Assembly (NCBI GenBank): GCA_903850335.1
Contig: CAINLJ010000097.1
Location: 1-33,721 of the forward strand
Source of the DNA: an uncultured Bacteroidia bacterium
Lineage (GTDB): Bacteria > Bacteroidota > Bacteroidia > Bacteroidales > Prolixibacteraceae
DNA: 33,721 nt
Reading direction: 5' to 3'
The notes under the pieces are model-generated. The model ran no database searches. It was given only the letters and a program-made list of their open reading frames with translations, and had not been told where the DNA came from. Shown in pieces: positions 7,852 through 16,800 of the stretch. Each line of letters opens with the position of its first letter. Position 1 is the first letter of the stretch. A program made the translations under genes and the position numbers.

Positions 7852-9993
7852 ATGAATATTAAAAAAGCAGGAATTGTAATTATTTCAACAATCATTTTGT
7901 CTATTGGCACCTTGCGTGCGGATGAGGGAATGTGGATGCTTCCACTTATTCAAAAGTTAAATATTAAAAAAATGTCAGAAACTGGATTTAAGCTCTCTGC
8001 CAGTGATATTTATAATATTAACAACTCCAGTTTGAAGGATGCTGTACTGCATTTTGGCGGAGGTTGTACGGCTGAAATAATCTCCAAAGAGGGTCTCGTT
8101 CTGACAAATCATCATTGTGGATACGGGTCAATTCAGAAACTGAGTACTGTTGATCACGACTATCTTCAAAATGGTTACTGGGCAATGAACCATGATGAGG
8201 AACTTCCTGCAAAGGGGCTGACTGTTACATTTCTGGATCGGTTTGAAGATGTTACGAATGAAGTACTTGATGCGACAACTGCCGCTGCAGATCCAAAGGC
8301 CAGGGAAGAAGCATTAAGAACCATTTCAGATAAGCTGACAACAAAGGCAGTAGGAACAAACAAATATCTAAAAGGAAGAGTAGTGTCATTTTTTGGTGAT
8401 AATCAATATTATATGGTAATCACTAAGACTTACAATGATATCCGTTTTGTTGGTGCTCCTCCCTCATCAATCGGGAAATTCGGCGCTGATACGGATAACT
8501 GGATGTGGCCACGTCACACAGGTGATTTCAGCATGTTTCGTATTTATGCCGATAAGGACAATAATCCCGCAGATTTTTCAAAAGATAACGTTCCCTTTAA
8601 ACCAAAGAAATTTCTGACTATTTCTTTGAAAGGTGTAAATCAAAACGATCCGGCTATGGTTATTGGTTATCCGGGACGAACTAATCGCTTTATGACCTCC
8701 TATGAGGTGAAAGAGACTAGTGAAATCACAAATGCAATCACGATCCTAGTCAGAGGTGTTCGTCAGAATATCTTAATGACTGACATGGTTTCGGATCCTA
8801 AAATCAGGTTACAGTATTCCAATAAATATGCCGGGTCATCTAATTTCTGGAAAAAAGCAATCGGCATGAACGAGACTTTTGAAAAGTTAAAAGTTCTGGA
8901 AAGAAGAGCAGCCGAGGAGAAGGTATTCACTGATTGGGTCTCTGCTGATCCGTCGAGGGTTCAAAAATATGGCAAAGCCTTGGATGATGTGAAATCTGCT
9001 ATTGATGGAAGGGCTAAACTCCAGATTATCCTGAAGTATTATACCGAAGCGCTAAATTCGATCGAACTTACTACTGCTGCGAGTCGTTTCAGCCCGAAAC
9101 CTGAAGGGGATACCAGAGAACCAAGAGGTGGCAGGCCCGGTCCGGTAATCACTCCTGCCGATTTCTATAAAGATTATAACCCGGCTACCGATAAGAAGGT
9201 TGCGAAAGCAATGATCGCTCTTTTCAAGGAAAAAATAGAAGCTACCGGTCTCCCCGAATTCTATAAAACAATAGACACTGAATTCCAAGGCAATATAGAT
9301 GCGTATGTCGAGTCGATGTTTGCTAAATCCGTCTTTGTTTCAGAAGAAAAGCTCAAAGCAGCACTTGCAGGCGATAAAAAAGTTCTGGAGAATGATCCTG
9401 CTCTGTTTGCTTCAAAAAGTATCTTTGGCGCCACAACAAAATACAATAAGGAACTTGATAAGTACCGTTCATTGTATGCCCAGGGGCAAAAGCTTTACAT
9501 TGCCGGTACGTTGGAGATGAAGTCAGGGCAGGCTATTTACCCGGATGCGAACTCTACGATGAGGATGACTTATGGAAAAGTTTTAAACTATTCACCTAAA
9601 GACGGCGTGATCTTCGATTATGTGACAACGCTCGATGGAGTAATGCAGAAGGAGGATCCAAAAAACTGGGAATTTGTGGTTCCCGCCAGGTTGAAAGAAC
9701 TTTATAATGCTAAGAATTTCGGACAATATGCACTGAAGGATGGACGGATGCCTGTTGCTTTCCTTACAAACAACGATATTACAGGTGGGAATTCAGGTAG
9801 CCCGGTCATGAACCGTAAAGGTGAACTTATCGGGACAGCTTTTGATGGCAACTGGGAATCCATGAGCAGCGACATAATCTTTGAACCATTACTCCAGCGT
9901 TGTATCAATGTTGATATCCGCTACACACTTTTTATAATGGATAAATTCGGCGGAGCAGGTTATTTGCTCAACGAAATGAAGATTGCCAAATAA
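7852..9993 (+). CDS. S46-family dipeptidyl peptidase, DPP7-type
   Basis: A periplasmic exopeptidase that would release dipeptides from oligopeptide N-termini. The frame opens with GTG at 7846, but the ATG at 7852 is the better start because it leads into the signal peptide. Numbered from 7846, the chymotrypsin-like triad is H90 (TNHHCG), D227 (WPRHTGDFSMF) and S650 (GGNSGSP). The residue 18 positions after the serine is Gly668 (FDGNWE). In characterised S46 enzymes, Gly here marks DPP7-like preference for hydrophobic P1 residues, while Arg marks the Asp/Glu-specific DPP11. The length (~713 aa) is normal. A Gly/Pro/Arg-rich insert lies near residues 418-436. The gene is divergent from the fucosidase operon and ends before a bidirectional terminator. 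The family assignment is firm; the specificity is inferred from one residue. Confidence 0.93.
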   Translation: MNIKKAGIVIISTIILSIGTLRADEGMWMLPLIQKLNIKKMSETGFKLSASDIYNINNSSLKDAVLHFGGGCTAEIISKEGLVLTNHHCGYGSIQKLSTVDHDYLQNGYWAMNHDEELPAKGLTVTFLDRFEDVTNEVLDATTAAADPKAREEALRTISDKLTTKAVGTNKYLKGRVVSFFGDNQYYMVITKTYNDIRFVGAPPSSIGKFGADTDNWMWPRHTGDFSMFRIYADKDNNPADFSKDNVPFKPKKFLTISLKGVNQNDPAMVIGYPGRTNRFMTSYEVKETSEITNAITILVRGVRQNILMTDMVSDPKIRLQYSNKYAGSSNFWKKAIGMNETFEKLKVLERRAAEEKVFTDWVSADPSRVQKYGKALDDVKSAIDGRAKLQIILKYYTEALNSIELTTAASRFSPKPEGDTREPRGGRPGPVITPADFYKDYNPATDKKVAKAMIALFKEKIEATGLPEFYKTIDTEFQGNIDAYVESMFAKSVFVSEEKLKAALAGDKKVLENDPALFASKSIFGATTKYNKELDKYRSLYAQGQKLYIAGTLEMKSGQAIYPDANSTMRMTYGKVLNYSPKDGVIFDYVTTLDGVMQKEDPKNWEFVVPARLKELYNAKNFGQYALKDGRMPVAFLTNNDITGGNSGSPVMNRKGELIGTAFDGNWESMSSDIIFEPLLQRCINVDIRYTLFIMDKFGGAGYLLNEMKIAK

Positions 9994-10038
9994 TAGATAT
10001 TCAATTTCCGGAAACGAAATAAACTGTTTGCAGGCAAC

Positions 10039-10070
10039 AAAAAAGGCATTCCAATCGGGATGCCTTTTTT
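10039..10070. terminator. Bidirectional terminator between convergent genes
   Basis: AAAAAAGGCATTCC (10039-10052) pairs with GGGATGCCTTTTTT (10057-10070) around an AATC loop, with one G-T wobble. A-tracts on one side and T-tracts on the other let it act on both strands. It serves the S46 peptidase on the plus strand and the lysine-rich small gene on the minus strand. Confidence 0.85.
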
Positions 10071-10090
10071 AACTTTTTTAAAGAAAAGAT

Positions 10091-10291
10091 TTATTTTACA
10101 ACCGCTTTTTTAGAGGCTTTATGACCTGTGACAACACTCTTTTTTGTTGTTGTTTTAGTGGTTTTTTTCTTTACGACTTTTTCAGTTTTTGCAGGTGATT
10201 TTGCTGTTGTCTTTTTAGATGCAACCTGGGCGTTTACTGAGAACAAACCTAATGCGAAAACAAAACTTAATAATAGTACTAACTTTTTCAT
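10091..10291 (-). CDS. Small lysine/threonine-rich secreted protein
   Basis: A 66-aa protein of unknown function. A clear signal peptide (~1-21, ending VNAQ) is followed by ~45 residues that are almost entirely Lys, Thr, Ser, Ala and Val, with KKTT/KTTTKK repeats, so the mature product is very basic and probably unstructured. The composition resembles histone-H1-like tails, but the signal peptide points to the periplasm or outside, where it could bind anionic polymers such as LPS, DNA or acidic glycans; that is inference. An exact TAnnTTTG element lies 28 nt upstream and a bidirectional terminator follows the stop, which supports a real, independently transcribed gene. I recognise no named family. 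Confidence 0.65.
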   Translation of the reverse strand: MKKLVLLLSFVFALGLFSVNAQVASKKTTAKSPAKTEKVVKKKTTKTTTKKSVVTGHKASKKAVVK

Positions 10292-10319
10292 AATTGAGAG
10301 TTTTAAATTGTTTACGGAT

Positions 10320-10327
10320 CAAATGTA
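10320..10327 (-). promoter_or_regulatory. Bacteroidota-type -7 element, TACATTTG
   Basis: On the minus strand 10327-10320 reads TACATTTG, an exact match to TAnnTTTG, 28 nt before the ATG of the lysine-rich small gene. The same 8-mer occurs before the methyltransferase gene. There is no convincing -33 TTTG at the standard spacing. Confidence 0.45.
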
Positions 10328-10410
10328 TTTCTCCAATCATGAAGGTATTATGAAGATTAGGTCTTTAAAGTTTTAATTAACAATTGATAAGATATTTTAA
10401 GTTTGCAGGC

Positions 10411-10710
10411 TTAATTTAAGTGAACCACCCGATACATAGGAAGATTGGATTCTGCAAACTTTCCGGATAAAACCCTTGACTCGTCAATGCCTGCAGAAAT
10501 GATTAAATTGACAGATTCTTCCACTTTGGAAATCATCAAGGCTAAATTACTATTTTCCAATTCTAAATTTTGAGGCATATTGATCTCAAGATTAATCCGT
10601 GTATTATCATGAAGAAAATCTATCAACTGATTAATCTCGCTTTGCGACATTTGGAAGATATACCATGTTTTTAATATAAATCTTGGATTAACCGAAGGGA
10701 ACTTTGCCAT
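10411..10710 (-). CDS. Orphan small protein resembling a degenerate OmpA-like domain
   Basis: A 99-aa open frame with in-frame TAA stops just upstream, so it cannot be extended far. It aligns by eye with the OmpA domain of the 707-aa protein at 25685-27808. FILKTWYIF matches IALKNIYYDF, EINQLIDFLHDN matches ELDRLVKLMKEN, and NLALMISKVEESVNLIISAGIDESR matches the NLRLSQMRA...VNYIVSRGIEISR segment. The two peptidoglycan-binding residues of true OmpA domains are changed: the Asp position is Gln47 and the Arg position is Lys62. The DxxPES loop is shortened. There is no signal peptide. It could be a decayed relic or a repurposed cytoplasmic fold. The codons look coding, but expression is uncertain. 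Confidence 0.5.
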   Translation of the reverse strand: MAKFPSVNPRFILKTWYIFQMSQSEINQLIDFLHDNTRINLEINMPQNLELENSNLALMISKVEESVNLIISAGIDESRVLSGKFAESNLPMYRVVHLN

Positions 10711-11152
10711 TTCACATTGATTTGATTTCTTTTAATTTTAAAAACAGTATGGAAGCTGTCTCTTCAAAGGTCAGTTTTAAATTCTTAATGACTGGATTTG
10801 AAAAATTATCTTTTTACCAATTCATTGTAAAATCATTGTAAATTTAGTCAAATGGCGGGAAGAATAAACACGATCTAATCTGGAATTATTCTAAATTGGC
10901 AGCTGTATTGAAATATAAGACAGACGTACGTATTTTATGAATAAGCGTATAGAATTTTCTCATTATTCTAATTACTGAACTTTAAGTAAATAAATATTGT
11001 TCATTAACTGATCTTTTATTGTGCAATTGCATAGTTGGTTTAAAATTTCTAAGTTCAGAATAACCATTGCTATATAAGTATGCAGTAAAAATATTCGCTA
11101 TAAAGAGGATTAGTATTTTATTTATATAATAGTATCTTCGCAAAATTCAGTC
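10711..11152. other. Gene-free stretch, AT-rich
   Basis: About 440 bases with no convincing gene. It holds a 10-bp direct repeat TCATTGTAAA (10822-10831 and 10833-10842) and the likely promoter of the subtilisin-like gene near its right end. No RNA gene or terminator hairpin was recognised. Confidence 0.6.
11133..11140 (+). promoter_or_regulatory. Probable -7 element of the subtilisin-like gene, TATCTTCG
   Basis: TATCTTCG differs from the TAnnTTTG consensus at one base, and TATCTTYGCA just before a start codon is a common Bacteroidota arrangement. Transcription would begin only ~6 nt before the ATG at 11153 but ~50 nt before the ATG at 11198, which favours the later start. Confidence 0.4.
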
Positions 11153-11197
11153 ATGAAAATGCTGTGGAACAGATTATTAACTAAACATAATATAAGA

Positions 11198-12580
11198 ATG
11201 AGAAATTTACTGATTACAATAGGTTTGATTATATTGACGTTTTCTTCATGTACTAAAAAAGAGGTTCAGCCTCCTGTTTTACCTTTGGTACAGCCTTTAT
11301 CACTCAAGAGTCTAAGTATTCAATCAGAGTCAAAAGTTGTTCCAAACGAACTACTGATTAAATATAAGGACGGGGTGGATGAAAATAGAAAATCTTTAGT
11401 ATTGGAAAGAATATCCGGGCATCATAAAGAGAAAATCTTTACTCATGCAATGGTGAAAAACGGTGACAAACAGGGTCTGGCTCTTGTAAGTATGCCTGGG
11501 AATGTTGATGAGGCTATTTCAAAAATTAGATCCCATGCTGATGTGGAATATGTTGAACCCAATTATATTTACACTCAACAGGCTGTTTCTAACGATACCT
11601 TTTACGGCTATCAGTGGGGGATGTTCGGTCCGTCTACTTCTCCTTCAAATCCAAACGGCAGTCAGGCTGCGGTAGCCTGGGCTTCTGGCCACACAGGATC
11701 CGGTTTGGTCTATGTGGGTATTATTGATTCCGGTTACATGTATTATCATGATGATCTTGGGGGCAATGCCGGGACTAATCCGGGAGAAATAGCAGGGGAT
11801 GGAATTGATAATGATGGCAATGGTTATATTGATGATGTCTATGGATGGGATTTTAACTCAAATGACAATACTGTTTTTGATGGGATTGAGGATCAGCATG
11901 GTACACTTGTAGCGGGGATAATTGGTGCTGTTGGAGGTAATGGTACAGGTATTGCTGGCGTTTGCTGGAATGTAAAGTTACTAAATGCGAAATTTGTGGG
12001 ACCACAAGGAGGAACGCTTGCAAATGCAATAAAAGCTATTGATTATTTCACTAACCTTAAGCTAAACGGGGTAAATATAGTTGCAACCAATAATTCATGG
12101 AGTGGAGGGGCTTACTCCCAGGCATTAAGAGATGCCATTGAAAGGGCAAATAAGGCAAATATTCTGTTTATTGCTGCCGCAGGGAACAATGGTATGAATA
12201 CCGAAATCACACCGGTTTATCCTTCCTGCTATCCGAACTCAAATATTATTTCGGTTGCCTCGATCAATTCAACGGGAGCATTATCCACCTTTTCGAATTA
12301 CGCAGAATCAAAGGTAGATATTTGTGCTCCGGGCGAGAATATCGCCTCCTGCATACCTGCACTGGACGTTAACGGGAATATTTTTTCATGGTACGGTATT
12401 TCGAGTGGAACCTCCCTGGCAGCACCCTTTGTAACCGGAGCAGCAGCATTATATGCCTCTCAACATCCAAATGCCAGAGCAAATCAGATTAAAGAGGCAA
12501 TTCTTGATTCGAGAAAAGAGGTTCATGCCCTTGAGGCAAAGTGTAAGGCCCAGGGCATTTTAAATTTAAGCGAATTCTAA
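11198..12580 (+). CDS. Subtilisin-family (S8) serine protease, lipoprotein
   Basis: An exported endopeptidase. The frame opens at 11153, but the ATG at 11198 directly starts a lipoprotein signal (MRNLLITIGL..., lipobox FSSC) and suits the promoter position, so I use it. Numbering from 11153: lipid-anchor Cys33, an inhibitor-I9-like propeptide ~60-142 (VPNELLIKYKDGV, VEYVEPNYIY), then the catalytic domain with D192 (IIDSG), H249 (DQHGTLVAG), the oxyanion Asn345 (AAAGNNG) and S421 (SGTSLAAP). An Asp-rich loop (GDGIDNDGNGYIDDVYGWD, ~216-233) is typical of this subgroup and probably binds calcium. The catalytic set is complete. There is no C-terminal secretion domain, which suits a lipoprotein. 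It is followed after 12 bp by the DUF423 gene, so the two are likely co-transcribed. Confidence 0.92.
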   Translation: MRNLLITIGLIILTFSSCTKKEVQPPVLPLVQPLSLKSLSIQSESKVVPNELLIKYKDGVDENRKSLVLERISGHHKEKIFTHAMVKNGDKQGLALVSMPGNVDEAISKIRSHADVEYVEPNYIYTQQAVSNDTFYGYQWGMFGPSTSPSNPNGSQAAVAWASGHTGSGLVYVGIIDSGYMYYHDDLGGNAGTNPGEIAGDGIDNDGNGYIDDVYGWDFNSNDNTVFDGIEDQHGTLVAGIIGAVGGNGTGIAGVCWNVKLLNAKFVGPQGGTLANAIKAIDYFTNLKLNGVNIVATNNSWSGGAYSQALRDAIERANKANILFIAAAGNNGMNTEITPVYPSCYPNSNIISVASINSTGALSTFSNYAESKVDICAPGENIASCIPALDVNGNIFSWYGISSGTSLAAPFVTGAAALYASQHPNARANQIKEAILDSRKEVHALEAKCKAQGILNLSEF

Positions 12581-12592
12581 CCTGTAATCAAT

Positions 12593-12973
12593 ATGAAACT
12601 ATTCCTCACCGCTGCAGCCATTAGCGGGGCGTTGGCTGTCCTGCTGGGGGCTTTTGGAGCTCATTTGCTTAAACAAATGATTTCCGCCGATATGCTCGAC
12701 GTGTATAAAACAGGAGTTCAATACCAGTTTTATCATACATTTGCATTACTTGGTGTTGGAATGCTGATAAATCTCAATCGAACGAAAATCCTGAAATGGT
12801 CTGGTTATCTATTTATTGCCGGAATTATTATCTTTTCAGGTTTTCTTTATCTATTGGCTTTAACAGGAATTAAAACACTTGGAATGATTGTCCCGATAGG
12901 TGGAATATCGTTTGTTGCAGGCTGGATCTGCTTGTTTGTTCATTTTTTGAGAATCAAAAATGAAGGCTCATAA
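12593..12973 (+). CDS. DUF423 family inner-membrane protein
   Basis: A 126-aa polytopic membrane protein with four predicted hydrophobic helices (about 2-25, 43-60, 69-89, 95-120). The N-terminal AAAISGALAVLLGAFGAH motif and the central YQFYHTFALL are the hallmarks of DUF423 (YgdD/YwdK). The biochemical role of the family is not established. The length is normal. The gene follows the subtilisin-like gene by 12 bp. Its last 14 bases overlap the start of the cytochrome c gene (ATG at 12960, stop at 12971-12973), which implies translational coupling with that gene. Confidence 0.88.
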   Translation: MKLFLTAAAISGALAVLLGAFGAHLLKQMISADMLDVYKTGVQYQFYHTFALLGVGMLINLNRTKILKWSGYLFIAGIIIFSGFLYLLALTGIKTLGMIVPIGGISFVAGWICLFVHFLRIKNEGS

Positions 12974-13826
12974 GCGAATAATGCAGTTTATACTGATACT
13001 TTTTCTATCCTTTGCAACCTCTGTTTACGCGGGTGAAAGTCCCACATTGACTTTCCGTAAAAACGGTGAGGTCGTCAGAATGCTCTCCAGGGACGCTATA
13101 AATCAGCTAAAGGAAGAAATTCGAATAGTCACAGTTGACAATCCTACTGATTCTAAATTACATACTTATGAAGGTGTTTTGTTGGTTGCTCTGTTGGATC
13201 AGGTCTTTGGAAAGGACTGGAAAGTGTTTGATATCGTTAAATTTAAAACAAGTGACGGCTATCAGCCTGTTATTCCAACTGAAAGTGTTATGAAAGGCTG
13301 TGGGTTGATTTCAACTGCAGAAAAAGGATTTCAGGGATTCCAAAAATTGCAACGCATAAATGGAGAATTTGTCGATCCCGGACCTTTTTTCCTTGTCTGG
13401 GAAAATATTAATAACATACGATCAAAAGAGGATCCCTGGCTATGCTGGCCATGGCAAATAACTGAAATTGAGTTAACCAGCATTGCACGTGAGTACCCTC
13501 GTTCGGCTCCCCGGGATTTTAAAAGTAATGCCGCGAGAGAAGGATTTCTGGCTTTCAGACAACATTGCATCAAATGTCATTCAATCAATGGAGAGGGTGG
13601 CAATGTGGGCCCGGAATTAAACTACCCCACGAACGTTACTGAATATTGGAAGGAGGATTGGCTAGCACGTTTTATTGCAGATCCTCAAAGTGTCAGGGCA
13701 AACAGCAGGATGGTACCTTTTTATAGGGATGTAAAAGATCGTCAGGAAACTGTTGTTTCAATTATTGAATATTTGAGGGTAATGAAAGACAACAAGATTC
13801 AAGGTTCTGTGTTAAATAAGAATTAG
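12960..13826 (+). CDS. Secreted cytochrome c protein with N-terminal molybdopterin-oxidoreductase-like domain
   Basis: A 288-aa periplasmic protein with a signal peptide (~1-24, SVYAGES). Residues ~28-175 (TYEGVLLVALLDQVFG, VKFKTSDGYQPVIPTESV) resemble the small sulfite-oxidase-type molybdopterin-binding fold, but this similarity is by eye and cofactor binding is not shown. Residues ~190-275 are a mono-haem cytochrome c: CIKCH gives C203, C206 and the axial H207, and M251 in NSRMVPF is the likely distal ligand. The protein would carry electrons in the periplasm; donor and acceptor are unknown. It overlaps the upstream DUF423 gene by 14 bp. An in-frame Met at residue 8 is an alternative start that keeps the signal peptide. 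Confidence 0.8.
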   Translation: MKAHKRIMQFILILFLSFATSVYAGESPTLTFRKNGEVVRMLSRDAINQLKEEIRIVTVDNPTDSKLHTYEGVLLVALLDQVFGKDWKVFDIVKFKTSDGYQPVIPTESVMKGCGLISTAEKGFQGFQKLQRINGEFVDPGPFFLVWENINNIRSKEDPWLCWPWQITEIELTSIAREYPRSAPRDFKSNAAREGFLAFRQHCIKCHSINGEGGNVGPELNYPTNVTEYWKEDWLARFIADPQSVRANSRMVPFYRDVKDRQETVVSIIEYLRVMKDNKIQGSVLNKN

Positions 13827-13893
13827 GTATATTAGCCTGATTTTATTTATAACCTGGCATTAAACTGAAAGTAATTGCTAAAATAAGCCTGCC

Positions 13894-16800
13894 ATGAATA
13901 AATTGACCAACCTTATAAGTAAAAGCCTTATAGTTTTAATAATTTTAGTAGAATTCTTTTCCTGTTCAAATACAAGGAATACACCCTTTCCGGAAGATAG
14001 AAATGGAAACTCTACTCCGGTTACAAAACCGTTAGTATTAAGTGCCTCGCATTCCCTGGTCGGAAAAGAATTAGACAAGGATAGTATCCGGCCTCCGAAA
14101 ACGATGCATTTTGACTTTGAGAAACTTCCAGCTAAACCATTCAATCTTAATGATTTTAAAGACTTCAGTAAGCCGGCTCAAGCTAGAAAATTAGACTGGG
14201 ATAATATACCTGATAGTATAATAAACCTGGATACAATCGCAGCAAGACCTTTTATAATGAATCAGTTAATATTACCAAAGCCGGTAATTATCAAGGCAGA
14301 GTTACCCAAATTGCTGGCTGGCACTACTTCAGGTATCCTTCATCTTGGCGAAGAAGAGGGTTTGCCTGGATCCAGTATTACTGCTTCACTTGTTGATAAA
14401 CATGGCATCGTATGGCTGGCTACGGATAAGGGTTTATGCAGATATACAGGGGAACAATTGTATATCTACACATTTTTAGGAAGACAATTTACCGGAGGTT
14501 TTCATATTATTACACACATGGTTGAAGACCTTTCGGGTCGGATTTGGCTGGTGACTTCCGGGGATGGGATTTACATGATTGATGTTGATAAAAAGATTTT
14601 GTGGCACGAAAAGTTTCGACTCACAACCTTTGGATTGGATATTATCTGTGATCATTCCGGCAAACTATGGATCTCTGGTTCGGAAGATGGCATTTATATA
14701 ATTGATCCTGAAAAATCGTCGATTAAAAAAATTCAGGCGTCTACAATCGGCAGAGATGCTAATTTTGCATTCGCATTAAAAGAAGATACTGAACATAATA
14801 TTTGGATAGGAAACCTAAAGCAAATCAGTATTATTGGTCCTGAAAGAAATAAATTGAAGCGGATTGGAAATGCACAAGGATTTAAACTCTTCATAGGTTC
14901 TAATTTCACCGAGGATAGCCATGGGGATATGTGGATAGGATCCCTTTCGAATGGCATTAATTGTATTTCATTAAAAAACAGATCAATTATAACTTATGAT
15001 TCAAATAATGGATTTCCAGGAAAAGGAATGAATTGTATTGAAGACCTGTCAGGCCAACTATGGTTTATGCAGAATGATTCTATATTCATTTTTAATAAAC
15101 AAAAAACTGCTTTCAAAACCATCGTTACAAATGCCAATATTGGGAATTTATCTTTCCCGGTTGAGTTTAAAGATCCACATGGGAATATATGGGTTGGATC
15201 TTCGGATAAAGGGGCAATTGTTATTGATCCGGCAGGTCCGCTTCCGGAACATTTGAACAATAAAAACGGATTGGCTGATAATGATGTATGGAGTTTATTT
15301 GAAGACAAAAAAGGATATTTCTGGATCGGAACTTACAATGGGATTAATATATATGACCCCAAGGAGAGAACTATGCGGTTAGTCGGCAAACAACAGGGAC
15401 TAATTAATTCATTCACAAGAATCTTAACTGAACTGGATAACGATAATATCTTTGTTGGTACACGTGAGGGCTGTTCCATAATCAATATACAAAAAAATAC
15501 CTTAACCAACTATGGTAAAGAACAAGGAATTCAGGATTTTTGTATAAGTGGCATAAAAGATACTTCCAACAACTTCTGGGTAGTTGGAAGAATTGGAATA
15601 CATATCTTTAATACAGCTACCAATTCAGTAAGGCGAATGACTAAATCAGGCGGATTGTTATCAAACGTTATCTGGGGACTTGTTGATGACAAGCGTGGTA
15701 ATTTCTGGGCTGCGTCTGATAGTGGAGTTATGGTAATTAATTATGCAGCAAATACGATTAAGTTTTTACGCGAAAAAGAGGGGCTTTGCAGCAACACAGT
15801 TTGGGAAATAGGCATGTTTAATAACCGGGAAATTTTTATAGGCACTGCAAAAGGCATTTCAATTGTTGACATCAATAAGAATACGATTACGAATATCACT
15901 TCCAAAGAAGGACTAATTCCAGAAAGTATCTTTTCAACGATGGCGTTAAAAAATAAGGTTTATGCAGGATCCGAAAATGGACTTATTGTAATTTCAAGAC
16001 CTGATACTCTTGATAGTGCAGAAAAGAAAAACGCAAAATGGAGCTTCGTAAACTATGATAAAAAAGATGGATTTCCATTTAGTGATTACAACCAAAACAC
16101 AATCCTGGCAACCAGTAACAACCAGATCTGGCTTGGAGTTTCCCCTTTCCTTACAATAATCACACAAATACCTAAAATCGATTCAATACCTCCAAAAGTT
16201 TATATAACCGGGATAAGCATCATGGATGAACCATCAACCTGGAAAAATATGGCACAGCCTTTCAACATCCCGGTAGGTTTAGAACTGCCTTTTGACCGGA
16301 ATTCAATTAATTTTTCATTTAGTAATGATAATGCATTAGGGAGGGGGAAAATTGTTTACCGGTATATTCTTGAAGGAGCAGAAAAAGAATGGTCGGAGAT
16401 CAGCAATAAATCTATTACAAAGAACTATTACAATCTTTCACCCGGCAAGTACAACTTTAGGGTACGCACTAAGGGATTCAATGGAATATGGAGTGAACCG
16501 ACGGAAATGAGCTTTACTATTCTTCCACCATGGTGGCAAACCTGGTGGGCTTATTGTTTTTATAGCCTGATGTTTTTGGCAGCTGCCTATACTCTAAATC
16601 ATTTTCAGAAACAACGATTGATTCGTATCGAGAGGCTAAAAGCCGAAAAGAAAGAGCTCGCTCAGGCAAAGGAAATTGAAAAGGCATATAAGGATCTTAA
16701 GGCCACTCAGGCTCAGCTTATTCAATCGGAAAAAATGGCCTCCCTTGGGGAACTTACTGCCGGAATTGCGCATGAGATTCAAAATCCTCTCAACTTTATC

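Noticed and set aside
7852-9993. DPP11-type (Asp/Glu-specific) S46 peptidase
   Set aside because: The specificity position 18 residues after the catalytic serine is Gly, not Arg, which points to DPP7-type.
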